A stretch of DNA of 64,000 bases from NCBI RefSeq assembly GCF_022427145.1, contig NZ_JAKSXN010000012.1, positions 31,964-95,963 on the forward strand, written 5' to 3'. The notes beneath the pieces are model-generated. The model did not search any database. It saw only the letters and a list, made by a program, of their open reading frames with translations, and was not told the DNA's origin. This document shows positions 18,366 to 26,777 of the stretch, piece by piece. The translations under genes were made by a program, and so were the position numbers. Numbering within the stretch: position 1 is the first letter of the stretch; each line of letters opens with the position of its first letter. The DNA comes from Paenibacillus timonensis. Its GTDB lineage: Bacteria; Bacillota; Bacilli; Paenibacillales; Paenibacillaceae.

Positions 18366-18806
18366 TTACGAAGACAAACGCTTGATCGCTTCCCGGGCCA
18401 ACAGGTCGCAATGATTGTTGAGCTCGTTGTCGCTATGTCCTTTAACCTTGACGTATTCCACCTGATGGATGCCCATCAGCCGCCATAGTTCTTCCCAAAG
18501 GTCGCGGTTCTCGACGGGCTGGTTCTTGCTGTTCTTCCAACCGTTCTTGAGCCACCCGCGGATCCAGTTCTGCTGGAAGCAGTTGACCACGTAGGCGGAG
18601 TCGCTGTATACCTTCACCCGACAGGGTTCCTTCAAATGACTGAGCGCCGAAATCACCGCCTGAATTTCCATGCGGTTGTTCGTTGTCATTTTCTCGCCGC
18701 CGGACAGGTCCTTTCGATGCCCGTTAAACATCAGCACCGCGCCCCATCCCCCTGGACCGGGATTGCCGGAGCAAGCCCCGTCCGTATAAATCGTCACTTC
18801 CTTCAC
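18366..18806 (-). CDS. rnhA: Ribonuclease HI
   Basis: A 146-residue RNase HI that cuts the RNA of RNA-DNA hybrids. All catalytic residues are present: D9 (IYTDGACSGNPGPGGW), E47 (NNRMEIQA), D69 (YSDSAYV), H124 (VKGHSDN) and D134 (NHCDLLA). The basic handle region RGWLKNGWKNSKN is also present, so it is the active E. coli-like class rather than the degenerate B. subtilis YpdQ type. It starts 25 bp after lepB and is followed by queG. Confidence 0.96.
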   Translation of the reverse strand: MKEVTIYTDGACSGNPGPGGWGAVLMFNGHRKDLSGGEKMTTNNRMEIQAVISALSHLKEPCRVKVYSDSAYVVNCFQQNWIRGWLKNGWKNSKNQPVENRDLWEELWRLMGIHQVEYVKVKGHSDNELNNHCDLLAREAIKRLSS

Positions 18807-18830
18807 TGTTCATCCTCCCAAGAAAACGGC

Positions 18831-19442
18831 TTATAAATCACGGATCTTGGCGATCGGCCAAAAGACGAATTCGGCGCGACCCACGATCCATTTCTCCTTC
18901 ACGCTGCCGAAATAGCGGCTGTCTTTGCTGCGTCCGGCGTGGCGATTATCGCCCATCACGAAATACTCTTCGGCGCCGAGCCGGACCTCGGCCATATCGC
19001 CGTCCTCGATCGCCGAGTCGGTGTACGGCTCGTCCTGCGGCTTCCCATTGACGAACAGCTCGCCGTCCCGCACCTCGACCGTATCCCCGGGGACCGCCAC
19101 GACCCTCTTGACCAGAAACGGCTTCCGGCCGGCATCCACGCTGGGATCCTTCAGCACGACGACTTCGCCGCGCTTCGGATGGCCCAACCGGTACACCAGC
19201 TTGTCCACGAACAGCCGCTCCTGCTCTTCCAAGGTGGGCTGCATCGATTGCCCCTTCACCATCGATAAGTTAAAGACGAATACGTTCAGCAGCAGCATGA
19301 TGACGAAGGCGATGACGATCGTCTTCAGCATTTCCCACAGCTCCTCAGCCCACCGGCTTTGCGGGCTGTCCGCTTGCGGCTTGCCGGCGGAGCTTTCGAG
19401 GTCCGCCGTTGCTTTGCTATCCGAATTCATGACCGGTCCCAT
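18831..19442 (-). CDS. lepB: Signal peptidase I
   Basis: A 204-residue type I signal peptidase that releases secreted proteins at the membrane. A cytoplasmic N-terminal tail of about 38 residues is followed by one membrane segment (41-60), the catalytic serine in VKGQSMQPTL (S66) and lysine in FLVKRVVAVPGD (K112), and the FVMGDNRHAGRSKDSR box. This is the single-span Bacillus SipS-like topology. The frame is open to 19496; ATG 19442 has TGAGGTGCAGG before it and ATG 19430 is a possible alternative. rnhA follows closely. Confidence 0.94.
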   Translation of the reverse strand: MGPVMNSDSKATADLESSAGKPQADSPQSRWAEELWEMLKTIVIAFVIMLLLNVFVFNLSMVKGQSMQPTLEEQERLFVDKLVYRLGHPKRGEVVVLKDPSVDAGRKPFLVKRVVAVPGDTVEVRDGELFVNGKPQDEPYTDSAIEDGDMAEVRLGAEEYFVMGDNRHAGRSKDSRYFGSVKEKWIVGRAEFVFWPIAKIRDL

Positions 19443-19557
19443 CCTGCACCTCATCAAATTTAAACAATCTATATAATAGAAAAGCATATCCTTCACCCAT
19501 TTGCAATGGATGGAAGATATGCTTCAACATTTCCCAAATTTGCTTTGGAAAGTTTCA

Positions 19558-20001
19558 TCAATTAGAACCTGTCAGCGTCCGGGCTGCTGCGATGCCAAGC
19601 TTCTGGAATGCCTCCAAGAACTTGCTGGCTCCATAGCCCATTGCTTCGTACAGCGGCATGATCGCTTTATTGTGTTCATCTCCGGCGACCATAATCCGGC
19701 GGACATTCCGCTGCTGGAACCGTTGTTCCATCGCGGACACGAGGCTGCGGCCAACGCCGCGCCGACGGTACTCAGGGTGTACGGCCATGCGGTAGATGCA
19801 TCCCGTATTCTGATCGATCGTGCCGATCAATACCCCTTTGATCTCTTCCTCGACTTCCGCAACCATAATCAGTTCGGAATCCCAGGAAAGTTGTCTGGCA
19901 AACGCGCATTTGGTGTCTTCGTAGCAATCTTCCGATAAGGCTACCTGCAATAGCTCCATCACTTGATTTACATCACTCAACTGAAAGGAACGAATAAGCA
20001 T
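19558..20001 (-). CDS. GNAT N-acetyltransferase
   Basis: A 147-residue single-domain GNAT enzyme of the RimI-like size class. The acetyl-CoA loop is YRMAVHPEYRRRGVGRSLV and motif B is HNKAIMPLYEAMGYG. Substrate is not predictable. The frame is open to 20028, but AAGGGAGATC favours ATG 20001. It lies upstream of lepB on the same strand with about 115 bases between them and is divergent from sodA. Confidence 0.88.
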   Translation of the reverse strand: MLIRSFQLSDVNQVMELLQVALSEDCYEDTKCAFARQLSWDSELIMVAEVEEEIKGVLIGTIDQNTGCIYRMAVHPEYRRRGVGRSLVSAMEQRFQQRNVRRIMVAGDEHNKAIMPLYEAMGYGASKFLEAFQKLGIAAARTLTGSN

Positions 20002-20158
20002 GCTATGATCTCCCTTTTCTTCACGCAAGATAGGCCGATGTAAAAAAGACCCCCCCGTTTTACATCAACCGAATATTTGATTCCAGACAAAAAACGAGAA
20101 AAAACTCTTTCCTTGTCCATTAAACCATAGATATCTCCCAAATACATCATTTTTCTTC

Positions 20159-20186
20159 TGAAAGCGCTTTATATTAAGCGTTTACA
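20159..20186 (+). promoter_or_regulatory. Two adjacent cre-like (CcpA) boxes upstream of sodA
   Basis: In the 356-base gap before sodA, TGAAAGCGCTTTAT (20159-20172) and ATTAAGCGTTTACA (20173-20186) lie back to back. Against the cre consensus TGWAARCGYTWNCW the first differs at one position and the second at the first two only. Their centres are 14 bp apart. Further on, TTATGCAT is repeated at 20226 and 20240. I could not place the sodA promoter with confidence. Confidence 0.5.
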
Positions 20187-20357
20187 ATTATGAACTTTCG
20201 CAAAACGTCCTTATTCGGCTCACAGTTATGCATATATTTTTATGCATTACCAATAATAGGATTGTTATGCGGATGTTAAGAGGCGGGGGTGTTTCTGCTT
20301 TCTTTTACGCTCGGATAACGAGGTTTGATCCAATTTAAACGGGAGGTAAGATCGACC

Positions 20358-20972
20358 ATGGCTCACGAATTGCCTGCGTTGCCTTATCCGGCAAACGCGT
20401 TGGAACCTCATATCGATGAACAAACGATGAATATCCACCATGACCGGCACCACAACACCTACGTAACGAACTTGAACGCAGCTCTGGAAAGTGCGCCGGA
20501 TCTGCAGAACAAAAGCGTGGAGGAGCTGATCTCCAATCTGGATGCCGTTCCGGAGGGCATCCGTACGGCCGTGCGCAACAACGGCGGCGGCCATGCCAAC
20601 CACAGCTTGTTCTGGAAGGTCATCGGCCCCGGCGGCGGAGGCGCGCCAACCGGCGCCGTAGCTTCTGCCATCGACAGCGACCTTGGCGGCTTCGATAAAT
20701 TCAAGGAGGATTTCACCAAAGCGGCGACAACCCGGTTTGGAAGCGGCTGGGCCTGGCTGGTCGTCGGGAAGGACGGCAAGCTCGCCGTCACCAGCACGCC
20801 GAACCAGGACAACCCGCTCTCCGAAGGCTTGACGCCGATCCTCGGCCTTGACGTGTGGGAACATGCGTATTATTTGAAATATCAAAACAAACGGCCGGAT
20901 TACATCGCGGCGTTCTGGAACATCGTCAACTGGGACGAAGTGAACCGCCTATACGAAGCTGCAACAAAATAA
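20358..20972 (+). CDS. sodA: Superoxide dismutase, manganese type
   Basis: A 204-residue cytoplasmic superoxide dismutase with ligands H27 (MNIHHDRHH), H82 ([11 protein letters not shown]), D165 and H169 ([13 protein letters not shown]). The glutamine in STPNQDNPL at about 150 is the second-sphere residue of Mn enzymes, whereas Fe enzymes carry it elsewhere. The frame is open to 20325, but GGGAGGTAAGATCGACC marks ATG 20358. A small gene follows after 42 bp. It is the ordinary single-domain partner of the fusion dismutase at 13663. Confidence 0.97.
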   Translation: MAHELPALPYPANALEPHIDEQTMNIHHDRHHNTYVTNLNAALESAPDLQNKSVEELISNLDAVPEGIRTAVRNNGGGHANHSLFWKVIGPGGGGAPTGAVASAIDSDLGGFDKFKEDFTKAATTRFGSGWAWLVVGKDGKLAVTSTPNQDNPLSEGLTPILGLDVWEHAYYLKYQNKRPDYIAAFWNIVNWDEVNRLYEAATK

Positions 20973-21014
20973 GCTAAGCTACCATTCTATTCACCTAAGA
21001 GGAGGCATAAGGTT

Positions 21015-21227
21015 ATGGCACCGAAAAAACGCAAGTTGACCAATGATCCGGAGAAACTTCTGGAAGCCAAACACGCCGAGGACGCGCATAAGCAGCAGTT
21101 CACGAATTTCGCCCACAGCGTGACCGGCGGCGGAGCAACGGCCGATCTCGGCAAAGTCTCTGACGAGGAGCACCGCGAACCCGATACGCAAAACCACATG
21201 AAATCCGTGGAGAACCGCATGATGTAA
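21015..21227 (+). CDS. Small hydrophilic protein of unknown function
   Basis: A 70-residue, strongly charged protein with no membrane segment, beginning MAPKKRKLTNDPEKLLEAKH and ending HMKSVENRMM. I do not recognise a family. A strong AGAGGAGG site precedes the ATG, and the stop is followed 11 bp later by a perfect terminator, which together with its place after sodA argues that it is a real gene cotranscribed with sodA. The composition (Lys/Glu/His-rich, probably unstructured) recalls small stress or spore proteins, but that is only a resemblance. Confidence 0.65.
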   Translation: MAPKKRKLTNDPEKLLEAKHAEDAHKQQFTNFAHSVTGGGATADLGKVSDEEHREPDTQNHMKSVENRMM

Positions 21228-21238
21228 TCAAAGGCAAT

Positions 21239-21276
21239 AAAAAAGGGAAGGCGCTGGGTGGCGCCTTCCCTTTTTT
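21239..21276. terminator. Terminator after sodA and small gene
   Basis: Perfect 16-bp arms AAAAAAGGGAAGGCGC and GCGCCTTCCCTTTTTT around loop TGGGTG, with A and T tracts on both sides. Confidence 0.93.
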
Positions 21277-21334
21277 ATGTTGTGCTGCTGCCGCTGAATG
21301 GCCTGGGAGGCCGGGCGCGGCACGGTGAGGCCAG

Positions 21335-21595
21335 ATAGCGGTATAAAGTACCGCTATTTCGCTCCGGGAAGGTGCTTCGCCGTAAATAGCGGTAAATGTT
21401 GGCCTTATTTAGCCGGTTTCGCGTCTTATAAGGCGGAAATGCCCCCAATAAGGCCACTTTTTACCGCTATTTCGCTCGTAGTGCGGGACTTAGGTGAAAA
21501 TAGCGGTAAGATTTACCGCTATGGTTCTACTGGGGCGCGCAATAAATTGGGTAAACCTTGAAAGTGGGCGGAATAAGGTGACATTTTAACGCTAT
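21335..21595. repeat. Keyword repeat array A (ATAGCGGTAAA) in convergent gap
   Basis: The 694-base gap between the small gene and mutY contains the word ATAGCGGTA(AA) in both orientations: a perfect 9-bp inverted pair at 21335-21357, forward at 21386, reverse at 21460-21470, a perfect 10-bp inverted pair at 21500-21522, and a decayed reverse copy at 21585-21595. Same-orientation copies are 51 bp (21335, 21386) and 52 bp (21460, 21512) apart. Two copies are flanked by GAGCGAAATAGCGG on one strand. No gene is visible here. Confidence 0.8.
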
Positions 21596-21631
21596 GTTTC
21601 TAACGCACCAGTCACGCAATCCTGTTGCCAT

Positions 21632-21673
21632 TTACCTCTAACCTCTAACCATTAACCTCTAACCACTAATTGG
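21632..21673. repeat. Seven-base tandem repeat
   Basis: Six heptamer units: TTACCTC, TAACCTC, TAACCAT, TAACCTC, TAACCAC, TAATTGG. It lies in the same gene-free gap as repeat array A. Confidence 0.75.
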
Positions 21674-21760
21674 TCCCTCGCCCTTGTTACTGAGTACTGT
21701 CCCAGACCCGTTTAGCGCTCCACATCAACGTTCTACGACCGTGCTTCACATCACGATCCA

Positions 21761-21800
21761 CCGGATCACCGAATCATTGGATCATCGGATCACCAAATCA
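21761..21800. repeat. Eight-base tandem repeat
   Basis: Five octamers in strict register: CCGGATCA, CCGAATCA, TTGGATCA, TCGGATCA, CCAAATCA. A looser unit precedes them. It lies in the gap before mutY. Confidence 0.75.
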
Positions 21801-21921
21801 CTCACCAGATCCTCCACCGTGTTTCCCACCCCAGCCGCCGTTGAACCGCCTATGCTATACTCCTCGGCTTCCCTGGCTTCCAGTTCTCGCGTGCCGTCTC
21901 GCTCCCTGCCGGCTTCGGCCA

Positions 21922-23151
21922 TTACGAGCCAAAGTACCCGTTCAGAATGCGCAGGAACACGTTCGGGAACGCCAGGTTGTCCATGTCTTCCCGAGTGATC
22001 CACCGGTACTCGGCGGCTGTGTCGTCGGCGGCAGGCCCGGCGTTGGCTGGAAGCCGGGCCGCCGAGTCGGCTGCGCCGCCCGCCGCGTCATACGCCGCGG
22101 CGGTTTCGGCCACGGCCGCGGGGCTCACGCCGCCGCCGGCTGCCTGCATTGGAATCTCCGCGTCAAAGCGGAACACGCGGAGATTCCAATGGATATGGCT
22201 GAACGTGTGCTCCGCGTTCAGCAGCGCCCCGCCCGGCCGGGCGGGCACCCCGGCGGCGGCCAGCGCCGCCGCCAGCCGGTCCATCGCCGGGCCGTCGGGG
22301 AGGCCGGCGCCTTCGCCCGGCACGGCGTCGGCGGGGATGTGGGGCAGCTCCCACATCCGTGCGAGCAGCCCCGTGTCCGGCCGCCGGCGCACGAGCACGC
22401 GGCCGGCCAGCGCCCCGCCGCCTTCGACGAGGGCGGCAAGCCGGTACTCCGGCCGCGGCGGCTTCGCCTTGCTCTTGACCGGCAGGCGCTCCTCGGCGCC
22501 TTCGAGCCGGCCGGCGCAGCGGGCCATCACCGGACAGATCAGGCATTGCGGCGACTTGGGCGTGCAGACCAGCGCGCCCAGCTCCATCAGCGCCTGATTA
22601 AAATCGGAGGCCCGCCCTTCCGGGATCAGCTCCGCGGCCAATTCCTCCATGAGAGTGCGCGTCCCGACCTTCGCGACATCTTCCTCGATCAGGAAGTAAC
22701 GCGACAGCACCCGCATGACGTTGCCGTCCACCGCCGGCTCCGGGCGGTTAAAAGCGATGCTCAGGATCGCCCCGGTCGTATACGGGCCCACTCCCTTCAA
22801 GGCGGATACTTCCGCCTTGTTATCCGGCACGGTCCCGCCGTGCCGCTCCATTACCTGCCGGGCCGCCGCCTGCAGATTGCGGGCCCGCGAATAATAGCCA
22901 AGCCCTTCCCAGCATTTCAGCACGTCTTCTTCCGGCGCTTCCGCCAAATCCCGAATCGTCGGGAAGCGCTCGATAAACCGCTGAAAATAAGGGATGACCG
23001 TATCCACGCGCGTCTGCTGCAGCATAATCTCCGACACCCAAATATAATAAGGATCGCGGTGCCTGCGCCAAGGCAGGTCCCGCTTGGACCGCTCATACCA
23101 ACCGAGCAGCTCCGTGCTGAAAAATATCCGTGTTTCCCTGTTTCCCCGCAT
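21922..23151 (-). CDS. mutY: A/G-specific adenine glycosylase
   Basis: A 409-residue MutY, which removes adenine mispaired with 8-oxoguanine. Catalytic E41 is in WVSEIMLQQTRV and D142 in AVDGNVMRVLS after the helix-hairpin-helix LKGVGPYTTGAIL. The [4Fe-4S] cluster is held by C196, C203, C206 and C212. The C-terminal third is the NUDIX-like 8-oxoG recognition domain (EHTFSHIHWNLRVF). Near the end an Ala/Gly-rich insert of about 45 residues (AVAETAAAYDAAGGAADSAA) is unusual and very GC-rich. The start follows AGAAGGAGAGCAGC. It begins 12 bp after acpS. Confidence 0.95.
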   Translation of the reverse strand: MRGNRETRIFFSTELLGWYERSKRDLPWRRHRDPYYIWVSEIMLQQTRVDTVIPYFQRFIERFPTIRDLAEAPEEDVLKCWEGLGYYSRARNLQAAARQVMERHGGTVPDNKAEVSALKGVGPYTTGAILSIAFNRPEPAVDGNVMRVLSRYFLIEEDVAKVGTRTLMEELAAELIPEGRASDFNQALMELGALVCTPKSPQCLICPVMARCAGRLEGAEERLPVKSKAKPPRPEYRLAALVEGGGALAGRVLVRRRPDTGLLARMWELPHIPADAVPGEGAGLPDGPAMDRLAAALAAAGVPARPGGALLNAEHTFSHIHWNLRVFRFDAEIPMQAAGGGVSPAAVAETAAAYDAAGGAADSAARLPANAGPAADDTAAEYRWITREDMDNLAFPNVFLRILNGYFGS

Positions 23152-23163
23152 GCTGCTCTCCTT

Positions 23164-23571
23164 CTATTCCACGCGTTCCACCACGGCAAAGGCCGAAGCC
23201 AGCTGCCGCTCATGCGTAATGCTAAGATGTATGGCATATCCGCCGCCCTCCGGACGACCGGCGGCAGCGAGCCCGAGGCGTTCCCAAGCTTCCGGCGTTA
23301 AAGTAACCGACGGTTTCCCGTTTACATCGGGCAAGATCTCCATGTCGGTAAAGCTGAGCACCTGGCCGATGCCGCAGCCAAACGCCTTGCTGACCGCTTC
23401 CTTGGCCGCAAACCGCCCCGACAGAAACTCCGCAGGACGCGCCGATTGTCCGGGCAATTCCAGCTCCGCCGCAGTCAAGATCCGCCGCCGAAACCGTTCG
23501 CCGATCGACTTGTTCAACAAGCGCTCCATCCGCTGGATTTCGACGATGTCATGTCCGATTCCGAAAATCAA
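23164..23571 (-). CDS. acpS: Holo-[acyl-carrier-protein] synthase
   Basis: AcpS moves phosphopantetheine from CoA onto acyl carrier protein. The two metal-binding segments are IFGIGHDIVEIQRM (conserved Asp) and FAAKEAVSKAFG (conserved Glu). An ATG exists at 23601 but has no ribosome binding site and would add ten basic residues absent from the family; the TTG at 23571 follows AAGAAGGG at seven bases and gives 135 residues starting LIFGIGHD, so I prefer it. The gene is directly upstream of mutY in one operon. A 290-base gap without visible genes separates it from the divergent AraC gene. Confidence 0.9.
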   Translation of the reverse strand: MIFGIGHDIVEIQRMERLLNKSIGERFRRRILTAAELELPGQSARPAEFLSGRFAAKEAVSKAFGCGIGQVLSFTDMEILPDVNGKPSVTLTPEAWERLGLAAAGRPEGGGYAIHLSITHERQLASAFAVVERVE

Positions 23572-23892
23572 CAGGCAGCCCTTCTTCCTTCGTTCTCTCA
23601 TTCTACTATGTTCTTTCCTTGCGTCCCGTCCCGAACCAAGCCCGGGAAACGGCCGCTCCCCCCATTGTAACAGGGAACCCGCGACCGCGCGAGTCTTGAT
23701 GGGCGTCGGCCGGCTGACCCCAGCCTGAATCTAGCTTGACCCTATACCTGACCCTGGCGATGCCGGACAGGCCTTCTTCCCGCCTATGCTATACTGAATC
23801 TATCCATCCAGTTCTCCCCAACCGCAAGAATGATCAAGAAGCCCATTCGTCGGTCCGCTATACTGAAGCCATAGACCGGTCTGGAGGAAGTT

Positions 23893-24798
23893 ATGAATCA
23901 AATCAACACCATTCAACAAAGCATCGATTATATCGAAGAACGGCTGGGCGAGGAGCTCACGTTGGCTGAGGTGGCCAAAGCGATGTTTTACTCCGAATAC
24001 CATTTTCACCGTACGTTCCTGTATTTCGTCGGAGACACGATGACGTCCTACATCCGGAAGCGAAGATTGTCTCAAGCGGCCGAGCTCCTGGCTCATTCCG
24101 ACCAGAAGGTACTCGACATCGCGCTGCGCTGCGGTTTCAGCTCCCATGAGGCTTTTACCCGGGCCTTCCGGAAAATGTACGGGATTCTGCCGACGGAATG
24201 CCGCCGCCGCGGCTGCCCTCCTTACCTTGTGCCCAAAGCGAATCCGCTTCGAGACTTCGTTGCCCAAATTTCTTACGATTGGGGAGATTACGACATGCAA
24301 TACCGTATCGAACAAGTTCCATCCATGCGTATCTTGGGGTTCTCGCTGAAAACGACCACGGTGGACGGAGAGAATCACAAGGAAATCCCGGCTTTCTGGC
24401 AAAAATACATGCGCGAGCAATGGAGCTCGCGCGTTCCCGGCAAACTTCATCCGAACGTTGAACTCGGCGTCTGCACCACCCTCGAAGAAGACGGCACGTT
24501 CCGTTATATCATCGGCTTTGAAGTCGACGAAGCGGCCGAAGTCCAGGAGGGCCTGACCGAATATCGCATCCCGCCGGCAACCTATGCCATCTTCACCACT
24601 CCGCCGGCCGGCGAGGCGGACTTCACCTCGTCTATCCAGCAAACCTGGGACGAGATCTTCACCAACTGGTTCCCGTCATCCGGATACGAACAAGTAGCTG
24701 CGCCCGATTTCGAATGGTACGATGAACGTTGTTGGCCGAAGGAAGGCAAACAGATCGACATTTACATTCCGGTTCAACCGACCGGCGCGAAAGCCTAA
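23893..24798 (+). CDS. AraC-family regulator with GyrI-like effector domain
   Basis: A 301-residue regulator. Residues 1-105 are two AraC helix-turn-helix units (LTLAEVAKAMFYSEYHFHRTF and KVLDIALRCGFSSHEAFTRAF). Residues 135-301 form a GyrI-like/effector-binding domain (YRIEQVPSMRILGFSL, ending in DFEWYDERCW and DIYIPV), as in Rob- and YdeE-like proteins that bind small hydrophobic molecules. It stands alone and converges on the ykn-type efflux operon, so control of that operon is possible but not shown. The start follows CTGGAGGAAGTT. Confidence 0.93.
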   Translation: MNQINTIQQSIDYIEERLGEELTLAEVAKAMFYSEYHFHRTFLYFVGDTMTSYIRKRRLSQAAELLAHSDQKVLDIALRCGFSSHEAFTRAFRKMYGILPTECRRRGCPPYLVPKANPLRDFVAQISYDWGDYDMQYRIEQVPSMRILGFSLKTTTVDGENHKEIPAFWQKYMREQWSSRVPGKLHPNVELGVCTTLEEDGTFRYIIGFEVDEAAEVQEGLTEYRIPPATYAIFTTPPAGEADFTSSIQQTWDEIFTNWFPSSGYEQVAAPDFEWYDERCWPKEGKQIDIYIPVQPTGAKA

Positions 24799-24834
24799 TC
24801 TCGGCTTCTCCGTCAGGCCCAACTGCCCGCACAA

Positions 24835-24873
24835 AAACAACCCGGCTCCTCCAAACGGAGGACCGGGTTGTTT
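24835..24873. terminator. Bidirectional terminator between AraC gene and yknZ
   Basis: Stem AAACAACCCGG...CCTCC against GGAGG...CCGGGTTGTTT with a small internal mismatch and loop AAAC. Confidence 0.88.
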
Positions 24874-24891
24874 GAGGTTATCAATAAGGCA

Positions 24892-26091
24892 TTACTCGTA
24901 ACGCAGCGATTCGATCGGGTGCAGCTTGGAGGCTTTGTTCGCCGGATACAAGCCGAAGAAAATACCCACCGCGGCCGAAAAGCCGAAGGCCAGCAAAATG
25001 GCCCAAATCGAGACGACGAACGGCCATCCGGAAATCAAAGCGAACACCCAGGCGGCCAATAAACCCAGTAGCGCGCCAAGCGTTCCCCCGATGAACGAGA
25101 GAATCACCGCTTCAATCATGAACTGGAGCATGATCGTCCCCGGAGTCGCGCCGATCGCCTTGCGGATCCCGATTTCCCGGGTTCTCTCCGTCACGGAGAC
25201 CAGCATGATGTTCATGACCCCAATCCCGCCGACGAGCAGGGAAATCCCGGCGATGGAGCCGATGATCGTCTGCAGGATGGAGAACGTGCTTTTGATCATC
25301 TGCTCGGCATCCTTCGCCGATTCCGAGACATAAGCATCCTTGCTCACGTTCTTCCGATCCGCCAGCCAGGATTTGATCGTCTCCACCGTCTCGTCCATTC
25401 TCTCCGGCGTTCTGGGCAGAACCTCGATCGAACTTAAGCGATCGCTTGGCCCCTCCCCGTCCGTTGGCATGGCGGTGATCGGCGCATAGGCGGAATAACG
25501 TTCCCCGCCCATGCCGCTCATGAGGCTCTCCTGCACCTTGTACACCCCGACGATCCGGAACATTCCACCGGAGAGCTGGATTTTCCGCCCGATCGCTCCT
25601 TGCGGAGACCCAAACGCCTTATCCGCATACTTGGCTTCGACCACAATGGTCTTCTGACGTGCCCGCTCCTCTTGCGAGTTAAAGAACCGGCCTGCCACGA
25701 TATCGATTTTTTGCATCTTGGGCGATTCCGCCGTCGTTCCGGTAATGCTGAACTGCAAGTTTTCCTTCTTGAGTTTGCCGGTCATGCCGTAGGTTGACGA
25801 CGCCGAAACGTAACGGACCCCCGGCAACTTACGAATTTCTGCCAATTCCCGCTGCCGGAAATAGACATTGTCATCGGGATCTCCGTTGTTATAGTTCGGA
25901 TAAATCAGAAAATATCCGTCCTCATAATTCGACATTTCGGACATGATCGAGCTTTGCCCGGCCTGCCCGATCGACACGACCGTGACCACCGCGGCGACGC
26001 CGAAGACGATGCCGATCATCGTCAGGAAGGAACGCAGCTTGTTCATTCGGAGATTGTCCAGGGCGACAAGGATGCTCTCCCAAATGCTCAT
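24892..26091 (-). CDS. yknZ: ABC transporter permease, MacB/YknZ type
   Basis: A 399-residue permease with one membrane segment near the N-terminus (about 20-42), a large extracytoplasmic domain (45-270) and three C-terminal segments in an FtsX domain (IGGIGVMNIMLVSVTERTRE, IGIRKAIGATPG). This is the MacB-type topology of tripartite peptide or drug efflux pumps. Its start overlaps the ATPase stop by four bases. Order and sizes match the Bacillus yknWXYZ operon, which protects against the SDP killing peptide. Confidence 0.9.
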   Translation of the reverse strand: MSIWESILVALDNLRMNKLRSFLTMIGIVFGVAAVVTVVSIGQAGQSSIMSEMSNYEDGYFLIYPNYNNGDPDDNVYFRQRELAEIRKLPGVRYVSASSTYGMTGKLKKENLQFSITGTTAESPKMQKIDIVAGRFFNSQEERARQKTIVVEAKYADKAFGSPQGAIGRKIQLSGGMFRIVGVYKVQESLMSGMGGERYSAYAPITAMPTDGEGPSDRLSSIEVLPRTPERMDETVETIKSWLADRKNVSKDAYVSESAKDAEQMIKSTFSILQTIIGSIAGISLLVGGIGVMNIMLVSVTERTREIGIRKAIGATPGTIMLQFMIEAVILSFIGGTLGALLGLLAAWVFALISGWPFVVSIWAILLAFGFSAAVGIFFGLYPANKASKLHPIESLRYE

Positions 26092-26777
26092 AGGCTCACA
26101 CTTCCTTTACGCTTGTCGCTCAGGATCCGGCCGTCCCCAAACGTAATGATCCGGTCGGCATGCTCGGCGATATCCGGCTCGTGGGTGACGAGCACGATCG
26201 TCGTGCCTTCGGCATGGATTTGTTTGAACAGCGCCATGATTTCATGGGACGATTTCGTATCCAGGTTCCCGGTCGGCTCATCGGCCAGCAGGATCGGCGC
26301 GTTCATCGTCAGCGCCCGGGCGATCGCCACCCGCTGCTTCTGACCGCCGGAGAGCTCGTTCGGGCGATGCTTGACCCGTTCGGCCAGCCCAACCCTTCCA
26401 AGCAGCTCAAGCGCCCGTTCATTGCGCTTTTCCCGGGAGATCCCGGCATACATCATCGGCAGCGTGACGTTTTGCAGGACGGTTTGGCGTCCCAGCAGGT
26501 TAAAGCTTTGGAAGACGAAGCCGATTTTGCGGTTGCGCACCTTGGACAGCTCATCCTCGTTCAGGGACTGAACCGGGTCCCCGTCCAGTTCATAGCTGCC
26601 GGAGGTGGGGACATCCAGGCAGCCGATAATGTTCATCAACGTCGATTTGCCTGAACCTGACGAGCCCATGATAGCCACGAACTCGCCTTTTTCGATTTGC
26701 AGGTCAAGCGGCATCAAAGCCTGAACCTCGAGGGGGCCGTTTTTGTAAATTTTGGTGATGCCCGTTAGCGTAATCAT
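26088..26777 (-). CDS. yknY: ABC transporter ATPase, LolD/YknY type
   Basis: A 229-residue ATPase with Walker A GSSGSGKSTL, Q-loop FVFQSFNLLGRQT, signature LSGGQKQRVAIARAL, Walker B ILLADEPTGNLD and H-loop VLVTHEPDIA. It energises the permease encoded next. Start and stop overlap both neighbours by four bases (ATGA), so X-Y-Z subunits are made in fixed proportion. Confidence 0.94.
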   Translation of the reverse strand: MITLTGITKIYKNGPLEVQALMPLDLQIEKGEFVAIMGSSGSGKSTLMNIIGCLDVPTSGSYELDGDPVQSLNEDELSKVRNRKIGFVFQSFNLLGRQTVLQNVTLPMMYAGISREKRNERALELLGRVGLAERVKHRPNELSGGQKQRVAIARALTMNAPILLADEPTGNLDTKSSHEIMALFKQIHAEGTTIVLVTHEPDIAEHADRIITFGDGRILSDKRKGSVSL

